From: Pelovirga terrestris
Lineage (GTDB): Bacteria; Desulfobacterota; Desulfuromonadia; Desulfuromonadales; Geopsychrobacteraceae
NCBI RefSeq assembly: GCF_014773365.1
Contig: NZ_JACWUN010000002.1
Coordinates: 1-64,000 of the forward strand
Direction of reading: 5' to 3'
Length of the DNA stretch: 64,000 nucleotides
The notes under the pieces were generated by a model. That model saw only the letters and a list, made by a program, of their open reading frames with translations. It did not search any database and was not told where the DNA came from. This document shows positions 28,105 through 38,919 of the stretch, one piece after another (positions within the stretch are counted from its first letter, which is position 1; every line of letters starts with the position of its first letter). The position numbers and the translations under genes were made by a program.

Positions 28105-28201
28105 GCCGCCGTTCAGCAACGGTGGCGTCCCTTTATGCCTCCTTTATGAATCAATTTTTTTCGCATCATTTTTTTGATGTTTATTGGAGCACCTACCTCA
28201 C

Positions 28202-30892
<2,691 letters not shown>

Positions 30893-30916
30893 GCTCTTTT
30901 GTTGAAAGATGCTGTG

Positions 30917-32638
30917 ATGAAAATGGCTGATAAGGGGCGCAAAAATACGACTGATCTACCGGCTATTCTGCTCGTTAGTGGCGCGGCACAAACGGTTCAG
31001 TATCTCCAGGACATCCTGGCAGAAATCGACTGTCCGTTGCTCTGCCTTGACCGTGGTACCGGGATCGCTGGTTTTCTTGATCACCATCATGTCGCCATGG
31101 TCTTCTGTGATCTGACCCTGCCGGATATCAGCGGCATGGAGGTATTGCGGATCACCCGTCAACACAGTGCCGCGGTACAGGTGGTGATGTTTTCTGAATC
31201 ACAGGATTTCAAAACCCTGCGCGAGGTGCTGCGTGAACGCGCCCTTGATTACCTGACCCAGCCTTTCTCCCCCGATGAAGTTCTGGCGAGTGCCAGGCAG
31301 GGGATCAGCTCCTATTACCATTATCTCCATCAGGATGAGGCCCGACGTGAAGCTCAACGGCGGATGGCCGATCTGGTGCTGCTCAAAAAAGTTGGTGAAA
31401 CCGCAAGCAGCGGTGGCGACCTGCAACAGCTGTTTGACCAGATTCTTGATTCTATCGTTCAGTCTGCCGGCGTTGAACTGGCCTCTTTGATGTTGCTTGA
31501 AGAAGATGGAATGCTTCATATCGCTTCGGCTCGTGGCCTTGATGCGGACGTTGCCAATCGGGTGCGGGTTGCCTCGGGGGAAGGGATCTCGGGACATGTT
31601 GTGGCAACCAAAGAGCCGGTGTTGATTACCAACATTGATAAGGATCGTCGTTTTACCAGCCTGGATGCCGGTCATAAATACAAAAACCAGTCGCTGCTTT
31701 CTGTACCGATTTTTATTCGTGATGCCCTCGTTGGTGTTATCAACGTCAACAATAAGGTTTCCGGTGCGCCTTTCGATCTGGATGATCAGAGTCTGCTCAT
31801 GACAATTGCCAGTCAGGTTGCTCTGGCGATGGAAAACTTTGATCTGGTGCATCATCTGCGTCGACAAACCACGGCCCTTGAACGTACCAATGAAGACCTG
31901 GTCAGATTAAATCGTGCCCGCACCCGTTTGGTCTGTAATCTTTCCCATGAACTGAAAACCCCGCTTACCTCCATTATGGGGTATATCGACCTTTCTCTGT
32001 CTTTTTATGAGAAGCTCAGTGACGCGGAGCTACAGGAAAATCTTAAGCAAGTGCGCGAAGAAGGGCAGCGCCTTGACCGCCTGGTCACCGGGATGTTGCG
32101 GCTGTTTTCCATCGAATCGGAACGGGAAATCTGGCGTTGGAAGGCCTTTGGGGTTCCCTGGTCCATCGCCGATGCCTTTCAGTATTTCTGTAACCGCATG
32201 ACGGCTCTGGGGCTGGAGATTGAAATCGATATTGATGAGGATATGCCCGATATCTACGCCGATCAGGAAAAGTTCGGTATGGCCTTTCATGCCATGATTG
32301 ATAATGCGGTCAAGTTTAACCGTCCTGGCGGACGGTTGCGGGTGCGAGCACGCCCGTGTCAGCAGGAGGGTCTTGAATACGTCTATGTGCAGATTTACAA
32401 TGATGGTCGCAAGATTCCCATTACCGCACTTGACAGTGTTTTCAGTTCTTATACTCAATTGGGTAACATCGACACAGAAAAACCGCATGGTGTCGGCATC
32501 GGATTGGCGTTGACCAAGGTTGTTATTGATCGGATGCTGGGCGATATTTTTCTTGAAGAAGTCAGCGAAGAAGGTACCAGTTTCGGCATGCTGCTGCCAA
32601 CGGAACAGACCTATAATATCCTCAAGGGGGATTCATGA
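30917..32638 (+). CDS. receiver-GAF-histidine kinase hybrid
   Basis: About 573 aa, soluble. An N-terminal receiver domain (about 10-130; phospho-Asp in FCDLTLPDISG), a GAF sensor (about 165-310), then HisKA with H344 in NLSHELKTPLTS and a HATPase domain (DNAVKFN; GVGIGLAL). The G1 box reads NDGRKIP rather than the usual D-x-G-x-G, so ATP binding may be altered. The order receiver first, kinase last suggests it is controlled by another kinase and passes the signal on; no partner regulator is adjacent. Start uncertain: ATG 30917, ATG 30923 or a TTG at 30899. It overlaps argJ by ATGA. Confidence 0.85.
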   Translation: MKMADKGRKNTTDLPAILLVSGAAQTVQYLQDILAEIDCPLLCLDRGTGIAGFLDHHHVAMVFCDLTLPDISGMEVLRITRQHSAAVQVVMFSESQDFKTLREVLRERALDYLTQPFSPDEVLASARQGISSYYHYLHQDEARREAQRRMADLVLLKKVGETASSGGDLQQLFDQILDSIVQSAGVELASLMLLEEDGMLHIASARGLDADVANRVRVASGEGISGHVVATKEPVLITNIDKDRRFTSLDAGHKYKNQSLLSVPIFIRDALVGVINVNNKVSGAPFDLDDQSLLMTIASQVALAMENFDLVHHLRRQTTALERTNEDLVRLNRARTRLVCNLSHELKTPLTSIMGYIDLSLSFYEKLSDAELQENLKQVREEGQRLDRLVTGMLRLFSIESEREIWRWKAFGVPWSIADAFQYFCNRMTALGLEIEIDIDEDMPDIYADQEKFGMAFHAMIDNAVKFNRPGGRLRVRARPCQQEGLEYVYVQIYNDGRKIPITALDSVFSSYTQLGNIDTEKPHGVGIGLALTKVVIDRMLGDIFLEEVSEEGTSFGMLLPTEQTYNILKGDS

Positions 32639-33825
32639 CGGATCATGTGTTGCCTGCTGGTTATCGTTTTTCTGCTGTCGCCAGTGGTATCAAGAAATCG
32701 AAAAAACCGGATATGGCACTGATTGTTTCCGACTGCGCTGCCAGCTGTGCCGGGGTTTTTACCCGCAATCAGGTTATTGCCGCTCCGTTAGTGGTGACGC
32801 GTCCGCGTATAGCCACCGGGCGGTGTCAGGCGATTCTGGTGAACAGTGGCAACGCGAACGCTTGCACCGGCCCGGAGGGGATCCAGTGTGCTGAGCAAAC
32901 GGTGGCGTTAACCGCAGCGGCGCTCGGGATTGAAAAAGATCTGGTGGCCGTCTCTTCCACCGGCGTTATCGGTGTGCCCTTGCCTTTGCCTCCGTTTGAA
33001 CGTTCGATTCCCCAGCTCGTTGCAGAGTTGCAGCCGGGATCGGCCGAAGCGGTTGCTCGGGCCATGATGACGACCGATGCCTTTACCAAAATTGCCGGCG
33101 CTAAAGAATCGGGTGATAACCCGTATGGCATCCTTGGTATTGCCAAGGGCGCCGGAATGATTCATCCCGATATGGCGACCATGTTGTGCTTTGTCTTGAC
33201 GGATGCCCGAATCGACAGTGACTTTCTGCAGGAATTGCTGCATCGCGCGGTAGCGGACAGTTTTAATTCCATTACCGTCGATGGCGATACCTCTACCAAC
33301 GATACGGTGCTGGTGCTTGCCAATGGCGCTGCCGGTGGTAACCTGATCTGTCCAGGAACGGCAGCAGCAGCAGTTTTTGCTGATCATCTGAACAGGGTGA
33401 TGCTGGATCTGGCAAAAATGATTGTCAGTGATGGCGAAGGTGCAACCAAAATGGTACAGATCAGAGTCATCGGGGCTAAAGATGTCGATGATGCTCGCGC
33501 GGCGGCCCGCTCGGTGGCTACCTCCTCCCTGGTAAAAACCGCCTTTTTCGGTGAGGATGCGAACTGGGGGAGGATTATCGCCGCGGTCGGTTATTCCGGC
33601 ATCACGCTTGATCAGGATCGTATCGATATCAGTTTTGACAGCATTCCAATTGTGGCTTCCGGGGTCGCAATCGGCCCTGAGCATGAGGCCCAAGCCGGCA
33701 ATGTGCTGAAAAAAGAAACCTTCGTTGTCACTATCAATCTGCATCTGGGAGAAGGGGAAGCCAGCTACTATACCTCCGATCTCAATTATGACTACGTCAA
33801 AATCAATGCCGATTACCGAACCTGA
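32635..33825 (+). CDS. argJ: ornithine acetyltransferase ArgJ
   Basis: A 396-aa self-cleaving enzyme that moves acetyl from N-acetylornithine to glutamate and can also use acetyl-CoA in bifunctional forms. The autocleavage site is Ala-Thr with nucleophile T182 in GMIHPDMATML. The oxyanion motif VSSTGVIG and the C-terminal LNYDYVKINADYRT are present. It is coupled to the upstream kinase gene by an ATGA overlap and overlaps deoC. Confidence 0.95.
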   Translation: MTDHVLPAGYRFSAVASGIKKSKKPDMALIVSDCAASCAGVFTRNQVIAAPLVVTRPRIATGRCQAILVNSGNANACTGPEGIQCAEQTVALTAAALGIEKDLVAVSSTGVIGVPLPLPPFERSIPQLVAELQPGSAEAVARAMMTTDAFTKIAGAKESGDNPYGILGIAKGAGMIHPDMATMLCFVLTDARIDSDFLQELLHRAVADSFNSITVDGDTSTNDTVLVLANGAAGGNLICPGTAAAAVFADHLNRVMLDLAKMIVSDGEGATKMVQIRVIGAKDVDDARAAARSVATSSLVKTAFFGEDANWGRIIAAVGYSGITLDQDRIDISFDSIPIVASGVAIGPEHEAQAGNVLKKETFVVTINLHLGEGEASYYTSDLNYDYVKINADYRT

Positions 33826-34501
33826 CCACCACCCGGCAGCGGCTCTGGCCGCGATGATTGATCATACCCTGCTGACTCCTACTGCGACCTCGGAGCAGAT
33901 TATTACTCTGTGTGAAGAGGCCGTAGAGTTTGGTTTTGCCTCTGTTTGTGTTCCTCCCTTACACGTTCCCCTTGCGGTGCAGCGTCTTTACGGCTCACAG
34001 GTGAAGGTCGGCAGTGTGGTCGGTTTTCCCTGTGGTTACAACAGCCTGCGTCAGAAAGTCCAGGAAACAGCTGATCTGGTAACGGCCGGCGCTGAAGAAA
34101 TAGATATGGTGCCGGCACTGAGTCATCTGCTGGAAAACCGTCTTGATCGCTTTGAAGAAGAAATTGTCCAGCTGGTGATGGCAGCCCGGACAGCCCGGGT
34201 CAAGGTGATTATTGAATGTTGTTATCTTGACCGGACTCAGAAAGTTGCCGCCACTCGAATCATCATGCGGGCCGGAGCCGCCTTTGTTAAAACCTCGACC
34301 GGGTTTGGTCCCTCCGGCGCCCTAGCTGAAGATGTTCTGCTGTTGGCGCAAACAGTGCAGACCCGGATTGGGGTCAAGGCCGCTGGAGGCATCCGCTCCT
34401 TGCAGCGCTGCCGGGAGATGATTGCTGCAGGGGCAACGCGCATCGGCACCAGTTCGGGGGTGACGATTGTTGGAGAAATTGCCACGGCACAGATCTTATA
34501 G
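33806..34501 (+). CDS. deoC: deoxyribose-phosphate aldolase
   Basis: A 231-aa class I aldolase that splits deoxyribose-5-phosphate into acetaldehyde and glyceraldehyde-3-phosphate. The Schiff-base lysine is K162 in FVKTSTGFGPSGA; the second lysine is in KVIIECCYL; AGGIRS is also present. The start is uncertain (ATG 33788 or 33806); both lie in argJ and neither has a clear ribosome binding site, so translation may depend on argJ. It precedes deoB by 10 nt, giving a nucleoside salvage pair. Confidence 0.9.
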   Translation: MPITEPDHHPAAALAAMIDHTLLTPTATSEQIITLCEEAVEFGFASVCVPPLHVPLAVQRLYGSQVKVGSVVGFPCGYNSLRQKVQETADLVTAGAEEIDMVPALSHLLENRLDRFEEEIVQLVMAARTARVKVIIECCYLDRTQKVAATRIIMRAGAAFVKTSTGFGPSGALAEDVLLLAQTVQTRIGVKAAGGIRSLQRCREMIAAGATRIGTSSGVTIVGEIATAQIL

Positions 34502-34511
34502 GGGGGGGATT

Positions 34512-35681
34512 ATGTACAAGCGGGTCGTGGTTATTGTTCTCGATGGTGTCGGCGTTGGTGCTCTCCCGGATGCTGCTGCTTATGGTGATGAAGATGCCGC
34601 CACCCTGCAACATGTCGTTGCCGGGGTCGGAGGGATACCCTTGCCGCAGTTAGAGCGCTTGGGGCTTGGCAATATTGTCCCCCTCGTCGGCGTAGCTCCG
34701 GTTCAGCGGCCGCTGGCAAGCTGGGGGAAGATGGCGGAGCAAAGTGCCGGCAAGGACTCGGTTACCGGACATTGGGAGCTGACCGGGATTATTCTGCAGC
34801 GCTCTTTTGCTACTTATCCTGCTGGTTTTCCAGTAGAAATCGTCGATCTTTTTACCTCTATCACCGGGGTGAGGCCCCTGGGCAACATTGCCGCCAGTGG
34901 TACTGATATCCTGCGCGATCTTGGTGAAGAACATCTGCGCAGCAAGCGTCCCATCGTTTATACCAGTACCGACTCGGTATTTCAGATTGCCGCCCACGAG
35001 GATATTATTCCCCCGGCCCAGCTTTACGAGCTCTGCCGTGCCACCTTTGACGCCCTGCGCCCTTATAACATCTGTCGGGTGATCGCCCGCCCGTTTCGCG
35101 GTGAGAGTTCAGCGACCTTTTATCGAACCAGTGGGCGTCACGATTTTTCCTGTCTGCCTCCGGACGATACCCTGTTTGATCGGTTGCACAAAAAGGGGAT
35201 TCCAACCTGCGGCATCGGTAAAATTGGGGATCTTTTCGCCGACAGAGGCTTGGCTCAGAGTATTCCAACTAGCGACAACAGGATGGGGATGACGAAAATC
35301 CTTGCTGCTTTAGATCACATTTCTACCGGCCTGATTATGGCAAACCTGGTCGATTTTGATATGGTCTATGGCCATCGGCTGGATGTGGCAGGTTTTGCTG
35401 CTGCTCTGGTCGAGGTTGATGGTTGGTTAGCCCAATTGTTGCCGCGGCTGGAAGCTGATGATCTGCTGGTAATTACCGCTGATCATGGCTGCGATCCGAC
35501 AACCCCTGGAACTGACCATACGCGTGAATATGTGCCCTTGCTGGTATATTCACCGGCTTTGAGCAAAACCAAAGATCTGGGGATACGTGATAGTTTTGCT
35601 GATCTCGCCGCTACTCTGGCTGAGAATTTTGGGCTGGAATGCCGGACAGGTAGAAGTTTTCTGGCTACTCTCGGAGCTTGA
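34512..35681 (+). CDS. deoB: phosphopentomutase
   Basis: A 389-aa alkaline-phosphatase-superfamily enzyme that interconverts (deoxy)ribose-1- and 5-phosphate. Metal and active-site motifs: VLDGVGVGALPDA at the start, GKDSVTGHWE, YTSTDSVFQIAAHE, and TADHGCDPTTPGTDHTRE near the end. The ATG 34512 follows a run of eight G that serves as the ribosome binding site. E. coli DeoB is 407 aa. It supplies substrate to DeoC. Confidence 0.95.
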   Translation: MYKRVVVIVLDGVGVGALPDAAAYGDEDAATLQHVVAGVGGIPLPQLERLGLGNIVPLVGVAPVQRPLASWGKMAEQSAGKDSVTGHWELTGIILQRSFATYPAGFPVEIVDLFTSITGVRPLGNIAASGTDILRDLGEEHLRSKRPIVYTSTDSVFQIAAHEDIIPPAQLYELCRATFDALRPYNICRVIARPFRGESSATFYRTSGRHDFSCLPPDDTLFDRLHKKGIPTCGIGKIGDLFADRGLAQSIPTSDNRMGMTKILAALDHISTGLIMANLVDFDMVYGHRLDVAGFAAALVEVDGWLAQLLPRLEADDLLVITADHGCDPTTPGTDHTREYVPLLVYSPALSKTKDLGIRDSFADLAATLAENFGLECRTGRSFLATLGA

Positions 35682-35727
35682 CCTGTCTATCCAAATGACC
35701 AGTTTTAACATCCAAGGGGCTTAATTT

Positions 35728-36111
35728 ATGTTTAGTAAACTATGTTTATTCGTGATTTGTTGTGCCGTTGCGTTTTCAGTTCAGGCAGCGGACATTCAGG
35801 TTGTCGATGTCTCCATTACCAGCGCCATCGAAAACCGCATGCCGGTCGACAACCTGGAGGTTTATCCAGCTGACTACGGAAAGCTGTACTGTTTTACCCG
35901 GATTGTTGGAGCCGAGGGTGAGACACAGGTCACCCACGTGTGGTTTTATGAAGATCAGGAAATGGCGCGGGTCACCCTGCCGGTCCAGTCGGCCGACTGG
36001 CGCACCTTTTCTTCAAAGCGTTTTCTGCCGCAGTGGATCGGACAGTGGTCGGTGGTCATCGAGGACCAGCAGGGTTCATCCCTGGCCCAGGTGATGTTTC
36101 GCCTTGAATAG
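35728..36111 (+). CDS. DUF2914 family exported protein
   Basis: A 127-aa protein with a signal peptide (about residues 1-20, cleaved near VQAA-D). The mature part matches the DUF2914 layout: LYCFTRIVG, THVWFYEDQEMARVTLPV, W-RTFSSK and GQWSVVIEDQQGS. These small beta-rich domains occur in Deltaproteobacteria and have no known function. Located after deoB and convergent with a MucR-like gene. Confidence 0.7.
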   Translation: MFSKLCLFVICCAVAFSVQAADIQVVDVSITSAIENRMPVDNLEVYPADYGKLYCFTRIVGAEGETQVTHVWFYEDQEMARVTLPVQSADWRTFSSKRFLPQWIGQWSVVIEDQQGSSLAQVMFRLE

Positions 36112-36127
36112 GGCGAAACTGCAGTAG

Positions 36128-36166
36128 CAGCCACCGGGGATAGGTTGTCCGTCCTCCCCGGTGCTG
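36128..36166. terminator. hairpin between convergent genes
   Basis: CACCGGGGA (36132-36140) pairs with TCCCCGGTG (36155-36163), extended by CAG/CTG with one bulged base. There is no T run directly after on the plus strand, so termination is likely but not certain; it could serve both directions. Confidence 0.5.
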
Positions 36167-36176
36167 AACAGAGACA

Positions 36177-36599
36177 TTATTTTTTGCTGCGACTGGCTCG
36201 TGCCTTGGCCAGGTTGTCGGCAAGGCCCCGATCAACTGCCATTTTGCGCCGGCTTTCGGAATAATTTTTTGCTGCCAGCGATTGCGCACGAGGAATGTCA
36301 TAGGCTTTGCGATACTCTCCGGCTGTCATGCCATGGGCGGTTTTCAAGTGGCGCGAAAGGGTTTTAAATCCTTTACCGCAGATCATGCAGTAAATAGCCT
36401 CTTTGCCAAAGGCCTTCTTGCGACTGACCACGGGGGTTGCTTCATCGCTTGGCTCAGGTGCAACGTTTTCCCCTTTTTCCAGCGCCACCAGGGCGGCATG
36501 GATATCGGTCAGCTCGGCGATCAGTTCTTCCTTGGTCATTGGTGTTGTTGATGCATGCGCCGCTATAATATCAGCCGCCATTTTCATGATACTGGACAT
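36177..36599 (-). CDS. MucR/Ros-family zinc-finger regulator
   Basis: A 140-aa protein with the prokaryotic Cys2His2 zinc finger CMICGKGFKTLSRHLKTAH followed by GMTAGEYRKAYDIP, the MucR/Ros signature. Family members bind AT-rich DNA and repress exopolysaccharide, virulence or motility genes. The N-terminal 45 residues are likely for oligomerisation. The upstream gap (36600-36853) is AT-rich and could be an autoregulatory region. No nearby target is obvious. Confidence 0.88.
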   Translation of the reverse strand: MSSIMKMAADIIAAHASTTPMTKEELIAELTDIHAALVALEKGENVAPEPSDEATPVVSRKKAFGKEAIYCMICGKGFKTLSRHLKTAHGMTAGEYRKAYDIPRAQSLAAKNYSESRRKMAVDRGLADNLAKARASRSKK

Positions 36600-36853
36600 C
36601 TTTTTTCTAGCCTCCTTCTTTGTTTGTTGGGGTAAGGATCTATTTTTTTTGTGATGTGTTTTTCGGAAATAAAAATAGACGCTGATCTTAACTAGAACAT
36701 CCTGTACTAAAAAATCAAGAGGGAATGATTATTTCTATTCGATTAATCTATCGTCGGTCAATTTTTGGATCTTTGTTGTGATTATAACAAACTGCAACTG
36801 AAGTCACCGTGATAATAGCTGATACCATCGATATTCATCAGATCAAGGCCTAT

Positions 36854-37891
36854 ATGAACATAAGAGAAAAACAAGAAAAGAATGAGATGGAACATCTAGC
36901 TCAGGGCGCCTGTTTAAGTGTCAACAGTAAAGGTCGTTTGTGTGCCGGTAAGGTATGTTCTATCCGCACGGCTTTTCAGCATGATCGTGATCGGATTCTT
37001 CACAGTAAGGCATTTCGTCGATTAAAGTATAAGACCCAGGTTTTTCTTTCTCCACAGGGGGACCATTATCGTACGCGCATGACCCATACGCTGGAAGTAG
37101 CACAAGTGGCGCGGACAGTGGCACGCGCGCTGGAGTTGAATGAGGATCTTACTGAAGCGATTGCTCTGGCTCATGATCTCGGTCATACCCCCTTTGGCCA
37201 TGCCGGCGAGCGGGTACTCCATGAGCTGGTGCCGGGCGGTTTTCATCATGTCAGGCAAAGTCTGCGCGTTGTGGATGTCCTTGAAAACGACGGCGCCGGA
37301 TTGAATCTGACCTTTGAGGTACGGGACGGCATCCTTCATCATTCAAAAGGACAGGGGGGCTCCCTTTCGGCATCGATAACGCAGCGGGCACAGACACTTG
37401 AAGGGCAGATTGTGCGTCTGGCAGATATTATTGCCTATGTCAGTCACGATCTTGATGATGCGATCCGGGGCGGAATTATCAATAACAAGGACGTTCCTAA
37501 AGAAATCGTCGCGGTAGTTGGTGCACGACATTCGCTCCGAATCAATCACATGGTGACCGATCTGATCCAACAGTCTGTGCCGGCTGAACGCCTTATTCAG
37601 TTGTCGCCGGATATGGATCAGGCTGTCTGTGCCTTGCGCAGCTGGTTGTTCGAACATGTCTATCAGGCCCCTTGTGTGCAGGCTGAATTCGACAAGGCCG
37701 CTGCCGTGTTGCGCCAACTCTTCGGCCACTTTATGGACAACCAGACGGTTTTCCTTGCCTGTGGCGGTCATCAGTATCCGGGCGACAGTCTTGCCGTTTC
37801 GGTTGCTGATTTTATTGCAGGGATGACCGATCGGTTTGCCCTGTCATTACATGGTCAACTGTTTTTGCCGCAACCGTGGCGGGTTATGTGA
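36854..37891 (+). CDS. dgt: dGTPase-like HD phosphohydrolase
   Basis: A 345-aa HD-domain protein of the deoxyguanosinetriphosphate triphosphohydrolase-like family. The metal site is visible as RMTHTLEVAQVAR, HDLGHTPFGHAGE and HSKGQ, with DIIAYVSHDLDDA near residue 205. Such enzymes release triphosphate from dNTPs and can set dNTP pools or limit phage. The frame opens at GTG 36809, but ATG 36854 has AAGG five nt upstream and is preferred. This is the shorter family-2 type, not E. coli Dgt (505 aa). Confidence 0.88.
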   Translation: MNIREKQEKNEMEHLAQGACLSVNSKGRLCAGKVCSIRTAFQHDRDRILHSKAFRRLKYKTQVFLSPQGDHYRTRMTHTLEVAQVARTVARALELNEDLTEAIALAHDLGHTPFGHAGERVLHELVPGGFHHVRQSLRVVDVLENDGAGLNLTFEVRDGILHHSKGQGGSLSASITQRAQTLEGQIVRLADIIAYVSHDLDDAIRGGIINNKDVPKEIVAVVGARHSLRINHMVTDLIQQSVPAERLIQLSPDMDQAVCALRSWLFEHVYQAPCVQAEFDKAAAVLRQLFGHFMDNQTVFLACGGHQYPGDSLAVSVADFIAGMTDRFALSLHGQLFLPQPWRVM

Positions 37892-37910
37892 AGAACCATT
37901 AGTTAATAGC

Positions 37911-37939
37911 TTGACACTTTCTAATCTTTATGCTAGCGT
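37911..37939 (+). promoter_or_regulatory. candidate promoter of the CheW-CheW-RomR cluster
   Basis: -35 TTGACA (37911-37916) and -10 TAGCGT (37934-37939) with 17-bp spacing, 49 bases before the first cheW-like ATG. Confidence 0.6.
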
Positions 37940-37987
37940 CGCTGCAGTTTGAATAACATATCAACATGTTTGAACCTTTGAGGGAAC

Positions 37988-38440
37988 ATGATAAAAGCTG
38001 ATGGAAAGATGCTGATATTTGTCCTGGCAGACATCCGCTTTGTTCTTGATCTGGATCATGTTGTTGAAGTTCTGGAGCCGTTGTCGGGGCGGCTTGACGT
38101 GCAGCGCAGCGATCTGCGCCAGGGGATTGTCGCCGCATTGGAATTTCGTCACACCGCCATTCCGGTCATTGATCCGACGCTTTCGCTCGGGTTAGTGTCC
38201 GATCTTGGCCTGACCCAGCGTAGTGCCCTGGTGTTGCGCGGCACAGAGGGCAACTGGGCGATTCTGGTTGATCGGGTCGACGGGCTTGCCCCGGGCTCCC
38301 TGTTCAGCAGGGCAGAAATTCCGGCGTTGCTCCGCGCTGCACCGGGCTGTGCTGATTGTCAGGTTCTGCTGGTTGAGGATGCGCCACTTATGGTATTTGA
38401 ACCGGAACGATTTTACGGAATTAATCGAGCACAGGTATGA
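37988..38440 (+). CDS. CheW-like domain protein 1
   Basis: A 150-aa single-domain protein with the CheW pattern: FVLADIRFVLDLDHVVEVLEPL at the start, the AIPVIDPTLSLGL strand, and WAILVDRVDGL. CheW proteins couple receptors to CheA. No cheA or receptor gene is in the window, so it may serve another chemosensory array or a polarity complex with the linked response regulator. AGGG AAC precedes the ATG and it overlaps the next gene by ATGA. Confidence 0.7.
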   Translation: MIKADGKMLIFVLADIRFVLDLDHVVEVLEPLSGRLDVQRSDLRQGIVAALEFRHTAIPVIDPTLSLGLVSDLGLTQRSALVLRGTEGNWAILVDRVDGLAPGSLFSRAEIPALLRAAPGCADCQVLLVEDAPLMVFEPERFYGINRAQV

Positions 38441-38919
38441 CCGCATTTGGTCTTTTCCAAACCGGTAAACTTGATTATGCTGTGCCTTTGATTCACATTC
38501 GCAGAATTATCCAGGGCCATACCATTTATCCGTTGCCGCTCTTGCCGGCTGGCGTTGATTATGTCCTGGTTCATGAGTCGACCTTGGTCCCCATCGTATT
38601 TTTTGGTCAAGGACGCGATCGGTTGACAGGGTCTCCGGAGTCGGAATGCTTCGTGCTGGTTGATTCTGAATATGGATCTTTGGCCTTTGCCAGCCAACCC
38701 AACAGCCGTATTATTGCAGATCATAAAGGAACCTTGTCAGTTCCGCGCCAAAGGGACGCGCCTTGGCAGGTTGGTACTTTCTATTATCAAGAACGAACCT
38801 ATCACATTCTGGATGTGGACGTGTTGGCCATGGAAATAACCCGGGGGAACGGTTCAATTTGCCTGACACTGTCAGGTTCAAGGAGGCTCAATGAAGAAGA
38901 AGCTGCTGCTCGCCGATGA
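38437..38919 (+). CDS. CheW-like domain protein 2, diverged
   Basis: A 160-aa protein that looks like a second, more diverged CheW fold: LDYAVPLIHIRRIIQGHTIYPLPLLPAGV, then VPIVFFG and CFVLVDSEYGSLAFAS. It overlaps the first CheW-like gene by 4 nt and the response regulator by 29 nt, so all three are translated together. The weak match means it could bind a different partner. Confidence 0.55.
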   Translation: MTAFGLFQTGKLDYAVPLIHIRRIIQGHTIYPLPLLPAGVDYVLVHESTLVPIVFFGQGRDRLTGSPESECFVLVDSEYGSLAFASQPNSRIIADHKGTLSVPRQRDAPWQVGTFYYQERTYHILDVDVLAMEITRGNGSICLTLSGSRRLNEEEAAARR

